A stretch of DNA of 64,000 nt from contig CAZDWZ010000006.1 of NCBI GenBank assembly GCA_964509425.1, positions 248,001 through 312,000 of the forward strand. The letters run 5' to 3'. Below are positions 1 to 9,600 of the stretch, piece by piece. Every line of letters begins with the position of its first letter. Within the stretch, counting starts at the first letter, position 1. The stretch is from CAZDWZ01 sp964509425 (GTDB taxonomy: Bacteria; Bdellovibrionota_C; UBA2361; SZUA-149; CAZDWZ01). The notes beneath the pieces were generated by a model, which was given only the letters and a program-made list of their open reading frames with translations, searched no databases and was not told where the DNA came from. A program made the position numbers and the translations under genes.

Positions 1-401
1 TCGAAAGGCCTTTCCGCCCCCGTCATCGTTAAAGCCCGGACGAGCCGAACCAAACACAGGACAATGACATTTCGGCGACAAGAGAATCAAACGCCGCAGA
101 TTTAGGATTAACGCTAATCAACAACTGGAAAATAGGAATAGAACGGTGAAATGCAACCGTTACTCTTACGACGAGACATGGAAAAGAACACAGATCGTTA
201 ACGACTAACATTATACGGCAATGAGGTCACGCCATGGGGGCAAGTCTTCCCTCTCGAAGTCGCATCCTTCTCCCGGATTCCATAACGTCCACTTGTGTGG
301 AACAAAGATTGAAGCTCCCGAGGCTTTTGAATATCCTCATTTCACGATTTGGGACTTCTAAAGAAATTCTGCCTAAATGATATGGCTCAAAGGAGCACAG
401 C
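1..401. other. Left-edge intergenic region
   Basis: No convincing gene is seen. Short open frames on the minus strand have no ribosome binding site and no protein-like composition. The right end supplies the leader and Shine-Dalgarno of the gene at 402 (AAAGGAG at 389-395). The upstream neighbour lies outside the window. Confidence 0.6.
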
Positions 402-1775
402 ATGACTACAACTCGTCTCGAACCACTCTCGCGAGAGAGGTATCTCTTCGTCGGCATGAGTTTGATGCTGGTGAAGTATCTCGGAGAGCTCGCTCTGCAT
501 TTTTACTTCACCGGACAAGTCCTCAACCCACTGCAGTTCCTTTTTCCCTCGATCCAGTTAAAAAACTCCCTGGGCTATTCACCATCCAGTGCCTTCATCT
601 ATTACACGCCCACGTATTACATTCTTCTCATTCTCTGGACTCTGCCGTTTCTCTGGATCGGGCTTACGTATTCAGTGAGAAGAGCGAAGGATGCCGGAAT
701 GAACCCGTGGTTTGGTCTCGGCTTTCTCATTCCGTTCTGGAATTTTGTGGTGATGCTTGTGCTGTCTCTTCGCCCAACAAGAATGGGAGGTGCGGAACAC
801 ACTCTCACACCTGAAGAGTCAGATCACTCGACCACTCGAGTTCAAGTAATTCTCAAGGCGCTCGCAGCCTCAGCCTTGCTCGCCATTCCCGTGATGGTGG
901 TCTCAGTGTTCATATCGAAAAATTACGGGAGTTTGCTGTTTTTCTCCCTGCCGGTGGCGGTCGGTGCCATCGCTTCTTTCATTTGGAATCGTGATGAGCT
1001 CAAAAGTCTCCGCTCCAGTATTGGAATCGCTTTTTCTTGCCAGATGTTTATCGGCATGGCGCTACTTCTTTTCGCGGTGGAGGGTGCATTGTGCTTGGTG
1101 ATGGCAGCGCCGTTCGCATTTTTTGGGGCCGTCTTTGGTGCTCTCATCGGACGGCAGATAGCCATTGCCGATAGCGGTTGGACCCTGAGATCGGATCTCG
1201 GGTGGGTCTCCATTCCGCTGCTCTTCGGACTTGCCATGGATGGTATGGCCCCCGAGCGATCGGAGCGAATGGTGACGACTGAGCTTATCGTTCGCGCTCC
1301 GATTGAGACGGTATGGAAGAATGTGGTCGCATTTCCCGCGTTACCACCCCCCACTGAATTGCTCTTTGCGATGGGTATTGCCTACCCGACCCACGCAACT
1401 ATAGACGGTTCGGGAGTCGGCGCAATTCGACTCTGCTCATTTTCAACCGGGGATTTTGTGGAGCCTATCACGCACTGGGAGCCCCCGACCCGTCTTGCGT
1501 TTGACGTTAAGGAACAACCTCTTCCCCTGCAAGAAACAAACCCCTGGGGAGATATTCATCCACCGCATCTCTATAACTCGTTTCGAAGCTCGCGCGGTGA
1601 GTTTCAGCTCATTCAGCAGCCTGACGGAAGTATCCTCCTCCGCGGTAATACGCATTATCGCTTGGCGATGGGACCGACTTCATATTGGGCACTCTTGTCG
1701 GATCAAGTCGTTCACACCATTCATCTGAGAGTCTTGAACCACATCAAGCATATCTCGGAGGCGGAAGGACATTAA
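402..1775 (+). CDS. Multi-pass membrane protein with C-terminal SRPBCC/START-like domain
   Basis: This is a 457-residue protein. The first ~285 residues hold about seven or eight hydrophobic segments. Around residues 90-105 the motif RRAKDAGMNPW resembles the cytoplasmic loop of DUF805-type membrane proteins. The last ~165 residues start with ELIVRAPIETVWKNV, the usual opening of an SRPBCC ligand-binding or START-like fold, and would be cytoplasmic or periplasmic depending on topology. The start is well supported: AAAGGAG ends six bases before the ATG. It converges with the next gene, 10 bp apart. The ligand and role are unknown. The SRPBCC assignment is by family resemblance and the DUF805 link is weaker. 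Confidence 0.85.
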   Translation: MTTTRLEPLSRERYLFVGMSLMLVKYLGELALHFYFTGQVLNPLQFLFPSIQLKNSLGYSPSSAFIYYTPTYYILLILWTLPFLWIGLTYSVRRAKDAGMNPWFGLGFLIPFWNFVVMLVLSLRPTRMGGAEHTLTPEESDHSTTRVQVILKALAASALLAIPVMVVSVFISKNYGSLLFFSLPVAVGAIASFIWNRDELKSLRSSIGIAFSCQMFIGMALLLFAVEGALCLVMAAPFAFFGAVFGALIGRQIAIADSGWTLRSDLGWVSIPLLFGLAMDGMAPERSERMVTTELIVRAPIETVWKNVVAFPALPPPTELLFAMGIAYPTHATIDGSGVGAIRLCSFSTGDFVEPITHWEPPTRLAFDVKEQPLPLQETNPWGDIHPPHLYNSFRSSRGEFQLIQQPDGSILLRGNTHYRLAMGPTSYWALLSDQVVHTIHLRVLNHIKHISEAEGH

Positions 1776-1785
1776 CGATCGGAAG

Positions 1786-3651
1786 TCATGGCTTCCGAAG
1801 CTCCACGACACGCTTCAGCCTTTCAAGCAACAGTCCAAGAGACTTGCGAGATGTTTTCGCTCTCTCGTCCTCGCGTACTCCACTGAGGGCAGCAAGTTCT
1901 CCTTCCGCGTTTAGGTAGAGTTCGTCAGAGGTTTTGTTTATGCCGACCCGGAGCGAGTAACTTTCGATTTCGCCCTTTGGATTGAGTCGCATATTAAAAT
2001 AAAAACTCTTTCCTTTGATTGTTCCGGAGCTAGAGACGGTAAGATCATGATTATCAACGAGCTTAGTGCAGCATACGTGATTGAATTTATTACCGTCGAT
2101 GTAAACCTCCGCCGTCTCAAATCCGCCGGAGGAAAGTTTCCTACGTTGCGCTGCGCTACAATAATTTTCCCCTGGTTGCAAAAGCCGAGTCATTTGTGAC
2201 ACGACTTCCTCCGAGAACTTGGGAGCGAGGTTATTGAGTTTAAGAATCTCCGGAGCTTCAACTTCCTGCTGTGCGGCTGGAGAAACTTCAGCTGGCTTCG
2301 ACACGTTCGACGGCGGGAGAACAAGCGGTGTTGGCGTCGAGGGAGTCAGTGTTACCTGAGATGGAACGGGCGTGGTTGCGGGCGGAGCCGTATCCGCCGA
2401 TGGCGGAGTTTTTGGCGGTTCAATTTTTTGCGAAAGCGGAGCTTGCGCAGGAGCGACCGGTTCGGGAGTTCGTTCCGCTGGTCCCCGAGCTTTAGCGCCC
2501 ACGTTCATCGGCGGAGTCGCTTGTGTAATTCCATCGAGCGACTTTTGAACATACGCGCGCCCTCGTTCGATTGCATCGGGGATGGAACCAAAAAGATCGG
2601 AGGGAATTCGAACCCGCTCTCTCGAGCTTGCATCTTCGCTCGCCCCAAGAGGACGAATCGTGTCAACCTCATCAGCCAATATTATTTTGGCCGACTCGTC
2701 GGTTTTCGTTGAAACTGCAATTGCAAAAGCGGTATCGCGGAAAGTTCCGGGATCCACTCGGAGCGTCCCATTCAAATCTTTCGACAAGTATACGTGGTAT
2801 TCAAATTCGCCATTTCCGATTTCTTTTCTCGCCACGAGCACCGATTTATCTTTCGCAATCGCCCAAAGTCGTCCCTGAACATCCGGATGATCCGGCTTTA
2901 AGAAAGTCGTGAGCCTCTCTCCTTCTTCGCCGGCAATCTTAAATGTCGGTGCTGGTGCGGCCTTCCCCGAGTCGGCCTGTAGCCGAAAGCAATACATCTT
3001 ATCTCGAGTATTCCAGCCGTTTGCTGGAACATCGCACTCCCAAAGTCGGAGCGCGCCGCGATTCAAAAGCGTCAGCAATGCTTCCGACGATGCAATAAAT
3101 TGCTGGGTTCGAGATGTGGACAGCCCGTCCTTCACGAACGACTCAAATTCTCGAAACTGCTGTTTTATCCGCTCGACGAGCACCTTATTCCCATCCCGTT
3201 CTACCGCTACGCATACTCGATCCACATCGGAGGATAGCTTCTTTAGCGCTTCCGGATTCACAGGCAGTCTGGCTTCGAGTGGCGTTTGTTGCGGTGTTTC
3301 CTTTCCCGAGCTTAGGTCATGCTTTCCGGTATTTGTGATTTCAAAAACATTTTGTCCTTCTCGAACTCGAAACGGTAGCGCAGATTTTACGGTGAAGACA
3401 TCTTCCGCTACGCCTCGTATCCGTTCGATCTTTGCATCAACGTTCTCCATGGCAGAAGTTTTAGGACAGAACTTCCAGGCTTCCGAGTATCCCTTCACGT
3501 GAAATTCAACCTGCGCTCCTGCAGGTACCCGTAAGGTGGCTTCATAGCTGAGTGGCTGAGGGAGCGAGATATGAGCCGGAGCAGGTGAACACGCTGGAAC
3601 AAACCGAATTGGCGCGCCGCCGCACGCGGGCTGAAAAAAAACCGGATTCAT
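1786..3651 (-). CDS. Unknown protein with proline-rich linker
   Basis: This 621-residue protein belongs to no family I recognise. It has no clear signal peptide (N-terminus MNPVFFQPACGGAP). Residues about 1-385 look like a mixed alpha/beta region with scattered cysteines. Residues about 390-470 form a long Pro/Ala/Thr-rich linker (repeated TPP, PAP and APP). The last ~150 residues form a second compact domain containing YCSAAQRR and HVCCTKL, so paired cysteines may matter. The start ATG is preceded by GAGGTG at good spacing. The linker and cysteines would suit an envelope or surface location, but export is not evident. The role is unknown. Confidence 0.8.
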   Translation of the reverse strand: MNPVFFQPACGGAPIRFVPACSPAPAHISLPQPLSYEATLRVPAGAQVEFHVKGYSEAWKFCPKTSAMENVDAKIERIRGVAEDVFTVKSALPFRVREGQNVFEITNTGKHDLSSGKETPQQTPLEARLPVNPEALKKLSSDVDRVCVAVERDGNKVLVERIKQQFREFESFVKDGLSTSRTQQFIASSEALLTLLNRGALRLWECDVPANGWNTRDKMYCFRLQADSGKAAPAPTFKIAGEEGERLTTFLKPDHPDVQGRLWAIAKDKSVLVARKEIGNGEFEYHVYLSKDLNGTLRVDPGTFRDTAFAIAVSTKTDESAKIILADEVDTIRPLGASEDASSRERVRIPSDLFGSIPDAIERGRAYVQKSLDGITQATPPMNVGAKARGPAERTPEPVAPAQAPLSQKIEPPKTPPSADTAPPATTPVPSQVTLTPSTPTPLVLPPSNVSKPAEVSPAAQQEVEAPEILKLNNLAPKFSEEVVSQMTRLLQPGENYCSAAQRRKLSSGGFETAEVYIDGNKFNHVCCTKLVDNHDLTVSSSGTIKGKSFYFNMRLNPKGEIESYSLRVGINKTSDELYLNAEGELAALSGVREDERAKTSRKSLGLLLERLKRVVELRKP

Positions 3652-4278
3652 AATAGCACCTCAAAATACCGGCGCCGACCTTCTCGAGAGTCCCTGCAAA
3701 TCGTCGCGCTGCAAAACTTTCAAAACAGAGAACAGGGCGCCTATCTTTCATCTCACTAAAGGTATTCCTGCAATATTGCTTTCAACCCAAACCTGAGGCT
3801 ACGTTTCACGAATGCGAGGCTAAGATATAATTTGTGGTTTCCGAAATTGATGTCACCCCCGCCATCTTGCCCAGGATCGCGACGAAAAAGGCGAAATGAA
3901 AGTCCGCCTCGAGGTGGTACCCTCATTCGAGGCCCCGCAAGCGCTCGCCGCAGAGGGGATAAGCTTCCGTGATCCTGCCAAGTGCTCCCGCGAATTTGCC
4001 ATAATTGAGCCTTCAGCGCCGTCTTCCCAGATGTCGCAGCTCTCGATCCTGCTGGCCCTGCGCCGCCGGGCAGTGCCGAACTAGACACGAGGCTCGTCGA
4101 GGGAGTTTCGTTGAACTGTTGGAAAATTTTAACAAAGTTCTGGATGCTGTTAGAAAATCGGGTTTCCTTACGCAAAGCACACGAGCCTCGCTCCTCCCTT
4201 GCATAAACATTTCGGTCGACGCGCACGGTTTGGCGGCCAAACCTCGCCAGGCGTCGTCGCAGGTCTCTGAAGGATTTG
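3652..4278. other. Intergenic region with inverted repeats, no gene
   Basis: About 630 bp without a supported gene. Open frames here have shadow-like composition. GAGGCTCGT near 4088 pairs with ACGAGCCTC near 4184, an arm pair about 100 nt apart. The right end carries the hairpin annotated at 4217-4256, just before the next gene. Confidence 0.5.
4217..4256. repeat. Hairpin upstream of orphan gene 4279
   Basis: CGACGC (4217-4222) pairs with GCGTCG (4251-4256). Inside it GGTTTGG (4227-4233) pairs with CCAAACC (4237-4243) around a 3-nt loop. The structure ends 22 nt before the ATG at 4279. It may be an attenuator, an operator or the terminator of an upstream transcript. Confidence 0.6.
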
Positions 4279-4845
4279 ATGAAGGAGAAGAACGTGTTTC
4301 CGGCTCACCAGGTTCAGCGTCTCGTCGTCTGCGCGCTGCTCACCGTCGTGGCGGCGCTGTCTACCGCTCATGCTCAGGAGAAAAAGTTCACCCCGCCCCC
4401 CGAAGCGCCCAAGGACTGGACGTACTCGTGGACGGACGAAGGCGGTGATACGTGGTACATCACCAGCCCCAGCTCCTCTCACGACCAGCTCGTTCTCCAC
4501 GCGCTCACGGACGGAAAGTGGCGGGAATCTAAGTTCGGACGGGCGACCGCGGAAGATCGAGACAACCCCAAGATCACTACGCTGTTCGAGAACACCAACA
4601 TCCGCTCCATCGAAGGTGCATATCCCCTCACCTACCGCCTGCTCAAGTTGCAGAAGGTCAAGGAAAAGGGGAAGCGAGTTCCACCGCGCACACTGATGGA
4701 AGTGACGGTGTACTACCCGACGAAAAATCAGAAAGCCAAGGTAGTCTATGTACTCCACGGCGAAGACGGCAAAAAAGCAGAGCGTGAGACAAAGACGCTC
4801 AAAGTGAATCCTGAGAAACCGTCGTGGCAGAAGCGCGACGAGTGA
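4279..4845 (+). CDS. Small secreted protein of unknown function (orphan, GC-rich)
   Basis: This protein of about 188 residues has a clear Sec signal peptide: a basic start, the hydrophobic core LVVCALLTVVAALS, and a probable cut after STAHA before QEKKFTPPP. The mature part is hydrophilic, Lys/Glu-rich and lacks cysteine, so it is probably a soluble periplasmic or released protein. An ATG at 4279 and a TTG at 4276 are both possible. The ATG is preferred, with GAAGGA just upstream. Third codon positions are strongly G/C, unlike the flanking chromosomal genes. It stands alone and converges on the gene ending at 4930 with a hairpin between them. No family is recognised. Confidence 0.8.
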   Translation: MKEKNVFPAHQVQRLVVCALLTVVAALSTAHAQEKKFTPPPEAPKDWTYSWTDEGGDTWYITSPSSSHDQLVLHALTDGKWRESKFGRATAEDRDNPKITTLFENTNIRSIEGAYPLTYRLLKLQKVKEKGKRVPPRTLMEVTVYYPTKNQKAKVVYVLHGEDGKKAERETKTLKVNPEKPSWQKRDE

Positions 4846-4864
4846 TTCACGTTCAACTGGTTCG

Positions 4865-4887
4865 GGCGAGTCCAGACAAAACTCGCC
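4865..4887. terminator. Bidirectional terminator-like hairpin
   Basis: GGCGAGT (4865-4871) pairs perfectly with ACTCGCC (4881-4887) across a 9-nt loop, midway between two convergent orphan genes. There is no strong T-tract. Confidence 0.5.
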
Positions 4888-4929
4888 GCAACGGTCTCAT
4901 TGAAATGGTCGGTGGGCGTCGACCTAACC

Positions 4930-5376
4930 TTAGATGAGAACTACGTAGATGGGGCTCACCAGGACGAACTGGTAACCTCTTGCGAGGCGGTCCAGTATCA
5001 TCGCATTGAGCGCTTGAAACTCCATCGTTGCCGGCGCTTCCTTCGCTGAGTGGACCGGGCCGAGCACCGACGAAATTGACGGTAGCTGTCTCACGAGCGT
5101 TCGATGGAGGCGGGCCTTGCCCTCCACTTCGTGAGCGAACCAGAGCATGCACGCGTACGGGGAAATGCCCGCGTAATTAGAGGATCGAAATCCCCACAGC
5201 GCGGCGTGCCCTGTCACCCCTAATCCGAGAATGTGAGCCGAAATAAAATTGCCCGCTTCGGCGAAGTCGGCGAGGATGGGATCCTCAGTGTGCCAGTGCA
5301 TGAGGCTCTGTGGACTCCACACGTTCGGCTTTCCTCCCTTAGCATTGAGAACTGCGATCAGATCATCGAACGTCAT
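4930..5376 (-). CDS. Unknown small protein (orphan)
   Basis: This 148-residue protein begins MTFDDLIAVLNAKGGK. The start at 5376 is chosen over an upstream in-frame codon because AAGAGGAG lies seven bases before it. It has no signal peptide or evident transmembrane helix. The C-terminus is hydrophobic (YQFVLVSPIYVVLI). Composition is mixed, with several His and Trp residues in the first third. It stands alone, with an inverted repeat 47 nt upstream and the hairpin at 4865-4887 downstream. No family is recognised and no function is proposed. Confidence 0.75.
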   Translation of the reverse strand: MTFDDLIAVLNAKGGKPNVWSPQSLMHWHTEDPILADFAEAGNFISAHILGLGVTGHAALWGFRSSNYAGISPYACMLWFAHEVEGKARLHRTLVRQLPSISSVLGPVHSAKEAPATMEFQALNAMILDRLARGYQFVLVSPIYVVLI

Positions 5377-5423
5377 TGTCAGACTCCTCTTGCGGTACCG
5401 CCGCAACGGAAGACCGTGTTTCG

Positions 5424-5469
5424 TTCACGGCACTCGGTTCAGCAGTGTTGCTCAACCGAATGCCGTGAA
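5424..5469. repeat. Inverted repeat upstream of orphan gene 4930-5376
   Basis: TTCACGGCA (5424-5432) pairs perfectly with TGCCGTGAA (5461-5469). A second inner pair, CGGTT with AACCG, lies within the loop. It sits 47 nt from the start codon of the minus-strand gene. Confidence 0.7.
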
Positions 5470-5851
5470 ATACCTTTGTCGATTCCCACCGACACCCAAG
5501 TTATGCAGAAGTTTTCGAGGTTTTGCGGGCTGCACGCGTTGGATGACGGAGTTGTGGTCGAACTATCATCGATCCAGGTACTTTCCCGGGTTTGGTCCGG
5601 CCGGAGCCTTCCTCGCGATTCTGGTTTTCTCGAGTATTACGTGAAGATTCCGTGGTTCTCATCCCGTTACCGGCATTTTGCCAGATAGGAGAGCTTCTCT
5701 CACCGATAACTACTCCACGTTGTCTGCCTCGCCTTTTGAATAAGAGATTCACTCAGGGCACCGCTCAGAGAATCACGGCGGCGGTTGATTGCTTCACTGC
5801 CTTCTCTAGCGTGAGCATTGTCCGTGTGTTACGTCCTCAAGGAGAGAACTC
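5470..5851. other. Intergenic region before the two-component system
   Basis: About 380 bp without a gene. It must carry the promoter for the response regulator, but no clear -35/-10 pair was picked out. AAGGAG lies near the right end. Confidence 0.5.
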
Positions 5852-6607
5852 ATGTCGTCTAAACAGTCTCGTTTTTCTATGACTTCGGAACCAATTCTTC
5901 TCGTCGAGGACGATATAGACCTTGCTGAGGAGATCGTTCAGAGCTTCGGCGAGCTTGCCCATCATGTCATCCATGTCGTGGACGGCAATGAAGGGCTCCA
6001 GCAAGGCCTCTCGGGTATTTATTCCGTTGTGATTCTCGATATCGAGCTTCCCGGCAAAAACGGATTTGATATCTGTCGAGAGCTCCGGAAAAGGGAGCCC
6101 CTCCTCCCGATACTTATGCTCACGACGCGCACGGATGAAACCGACCGCGTTCTTGGATTCGAGCTCGGGGCGGATGATTACCTCACTAAACCATTTAGTA
6201 TGAAGGAGCTTCTCGCCCGGGTTCGTTCGAAAATCAGCCGCCAAGCGAAAATCCGTGAACTTTTCGAGGCCAAGTTTCAAACAGCAGAGAAGCGAGTGAT
6301 CCGAATCGGTGAGCTGAGTCTGGATCTTGAACGGCGTAAGCTTTGCAAGAACGATGTACAGATCGACACGAGCGCGAAAGAGTTTGATCTTCTCTTTCTT
6401 CTCATGAGTAATCCGGGCCGCCGGTTTAGCCGTGAGGAGCTTTTGCACGAAGTCTGGGGCGTGCGAAGCCTCGGTTACGAAGAGGCGGTGATCTCTCTCG
6501 TCTATCGACTCCGGACAAAAATTGAAGCCGATACTTCGAAACCACGCTATCTTCTCACTGCTCGGGGCTTTGGCTACGCATTCGCGGAGCCGGGACAGCT
6601 CGAATAG
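5852..6607 (+). CDS. OmpR/PhoB-family response regulator
   Basis: This 251-residue protein has two domains. The receiver domain (residues about 13-130) shows the acidic pair ED-D at 19-21, the phosphoacceptor Asp63 in VVILDIELPG, Thr91/92 in MLTTR and Lys113 in LTKPFS. A winged-helix DNA-binding domain (about 150-250) carries the family signatures SAKEFDLLFLL, FSREELLHEVWG and RYLLTARGFGYAF. It is cytoplasmic and should bind promoter DNA when phosphorylated by the histidine kinase encoded 32 bp downstream. AAGGAG precedes the ATG at good spacing. The linker between domains is longer than usual. Target genes are not evident. Confidence 0.96.
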   Translation: MSSKQSRFSMTSEPILLVEDDIDLAEEIVQSFGELAHHVIHVVDGNEGLQQGLSGIYSVVILDIELPGKNGFDICRELRKREPLLPILMLTTRTDETDRVLGFELGADDYLTKPFSMKELLARVRSKISRQAKIRELFEAKFQTAEKRVIRIGELSLDLERRKLCKNDVQIDTSAKEFDLLFLLMSNPGRRFSREELLHEVWGVRSLGYEEAVISLVYRLRTKIEADTSKPRYLLTARGFGYAFAEPGQLE

Positions 6608-6639
6608 CCATACTCAAAAGGAGATATTCGCGTCGATGC

Positions 6640-9600
6640 TTGAAGAGCGAAGCGCGAACGACATCGCCGCCCGTGAATACGCTGCTCGGTCGCAAGATTT
6701 ACCGGACGTTTTTTCTTGGCTGGTTGCTCTCGCTCCCGCTTTTTTTTGCCCTTTCGGCGCTGCTCTTGCCGCCGTTCCTTCGGCACTATGAACACGAAAT
6801 TTATAATCGTGTCGCTCCCGAACTTTCACGTCAGCTGATCCTCCACGCCCAAGACCCAGCCGGATCCCTGCCGCTTTTCGAAGAGCTTGCACAACTCACT
6901 CCGGAGCTCGAACCTTATCTCCTCGACCAATCCGGAGTCATCGTCGCCGCTCGGGACGAATCGACACTGGGAAAAGCCGTACCTTCTCTTGTTCTTCGAT
7001 CGGAGCTCGACGAATTTCGTCCGGATGCTCCCGACTGCGGCTTCGATCCGAAAGGACGCAATTCGTGTCCGGTTGCCCACGCCGCCCACGTCAAACTCAA
7101 GGGTGAAAATTTTTTTGTTTACCTCCTTACGATAAACGGCCCCGCAGATTTTTTCTCGACCATCGAGGGGAGAACTTGGATCTGTGGACGCCTCCTTCTC
7201 GGGTATTCTTTCTCCCTCATAATGGCCCTTCTCTTCGCTATCGTCGTTACGAAAACCTATGCAAAGGATCTGCTCACATTCTCAAGCCTCCTTCAGTCTT
7301 TTGCGAGATTTGATTTTTCAAGGCGATTTGCGGCCCGGAGCGCCGATGACTTAGGTCAGCTTGGGGCGGCAATGAATTCCATGGCCGACACCTTGGAGCG
7401 TCGATTGAAGGAGCTCTCCGAGGCGACGCTCGCCCGGAAGCAGCTTTTGTCGCGGGTAGTTCACGACTTCAGAAGGCCGCTCTCAGTGATGACGCTCCTT
7501 TTGGAGAGAGCACCGAGAACGATTGCCGCGGGCGATGAACGAGAGTGCGAGAGGTTATCGAAGAAAATACAGAATGCTCTGGAATCCGAACGATTAATTC
7601 TCGAAAGCCTTAAGCCAGGAACCGGCTCGTCTGGACACCCAGAGGATGCTGAAGACTCATTCTCGCTTCCAGTGCTCATCGATGAACTCTCACAGGAAAT
7701 GTCTCCGCTATTTCAGAAGAAAGGTGTGAACCTTTCCGTGCGCATCGAATCTCCGCCCCCCAAGGTTCCGCGGGGGAGGAACGAGTACCTGAGAGCATTT
7801 CTTAATCTTTTGGACAACGCCCTTCAATACACACCAGAGGGCGGGAGTGTTTCCGTCCGTATATTTTCAAATAGCGGCCTGGCTTTCGTCGACATCGAAG
7901 ACTCAGGAATTGGAATTCCACGAGAACGATGGAGAAGGATATTCGAGCCATTCGAGCGTTCACTGGAAGGCCGGAAGATGAACCCGTCAGGCTCGGGGAT
8001 CGGACTTGCGACGGTTCGTGACATCATTCAGGGACATGGGGGAACGATCTCCATCATTTCCTCCGGACAGAACTCCGGAACAACCTTTCGCTGCATTATC
8101 GGAACCGTCGAGAGCAAGGACGTTCCGCCTGTCGCTGGATTCGATTCCAAACCCGGTTTCAAGATTGCCAAGTCGGAACCGCGCCGGCTCCGGTCCTACT
8201 ATATCTTCGAGACTTTCGCGCTGGCGCTTTTTCTCCTTGAGGAGATTTATGCGCCGAAAATCGCCGGTTCCGGTCGTCCGGGCGGGTGGTCATCGGCAAC
8301 GGCGGTTTCGATTCTTGCACTCTTCGTTACCCGCTTTCTTATCGGTGAAACCGCTTCAGCATCAATAACTTGGCGGAATCGACTCATTCGAGGAGCCGCG
8401 CTGATGATATTTGGAGCCTTATGGGTCGCGGGACCGCCCGGCATTTTTCGATTGGAAGTAGGAGGCGACGGGCTCGTCTATCTGTTTAGCCTTGGCTTGC
8501 TGCTTGGACTAGCTCTTGCGGCCCGACCCTTAGTATTCGAAGGGCTTCCGGCCGCAATCCCGCTTCTCGCAGGTTTGCTCTGGAGCCTCACCGGCAAGCA
8601 CTCAGAGATACCAATTGTTCTTGTCTCGTTTTGCACGCTTTGCAGTTTTGTCATTGGGCTTCAAGCGATTCCTTCGACTCGGCGGCATCATGCACGCCGT
8701 CTCTGCGAAGTTTTGATTGGACTCTACCTGTTGAACTTATTACCTCACCTCTATTCGTTCAAAAATAGCTGGAAAGAAATCCTCGCTTCGACAAGCCCAA
8801 TCTCCCGCCCCGAGTTCCGCGTCGCCATCGGAAACGAGCTCGCAGCGATCACTCACGCATCCCCCGGAGAATCAAAACACAGAGATGCCGTTCGGGAACG
8901 CGTCTTTACGCTTTCGGCATTGAACCCGCGCTTTGACCTTCGGGTCTTTTGCGGTCCGCTCGAATTGTGCGGGTATCCACCGGTCGGCCATATCGCCGCC
9001 ACTGCCTCGGAGTTAAATCGTCTCGTAGAGTTAACCCGGCTCCCAGGAGTTCAAACGGATGGGCGGTTCGATTTTTCAGCAGTGCCAATCGCCGAACACC
9101 CCGGACTTTCCGCCGTCTTCTCTTCGGAAAGCACAATCTCGGATAAAGCGCTTCGGCGAGTGTCCGAGCCATATGTCACTCTTTTTATTATCGGCGGGAT
9201 CGCAATTGCCATTCTTCAAATGTTATTTGTTTACCTGTTCTGCTTCGAACGCCAGAGGAGAGGACTACGCCGCGTCTCCCACTTCGTCGCCTCTCTGCAA
9301 GCCGGGAACCCGACGGTCTACGAGCCGAAGGAGCCCGATGATGAAATCGGTCGGATGATACGTGACATCGGAACGTTACAAAGGCGCGTTGCTAAAGCCG
9401 AACGAGACGTCATTCATGAACGGAGCGAAACACAGAAAATTATCGAGATTGTTGCGGACACGCTTGAGCGCGGCAGGAAGAAGATCTCGAGCGTACTGGG
9501 GCTCGACATGAACGCTATTGAATCGATGACCGCAGAGAACGATAAGGCGTCGATGATCGTGAGCGAAGTTTTTCGCTACTCACTTTTTCTCGCCGACGAG

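Noticed and set aside
3756..4226. 156-codon minus-strand frame near 4 kb
   Set aside because: No ribosome binding site, Arg/Gly/Pro-rich shadow composition, and it crosses inverted repeats.
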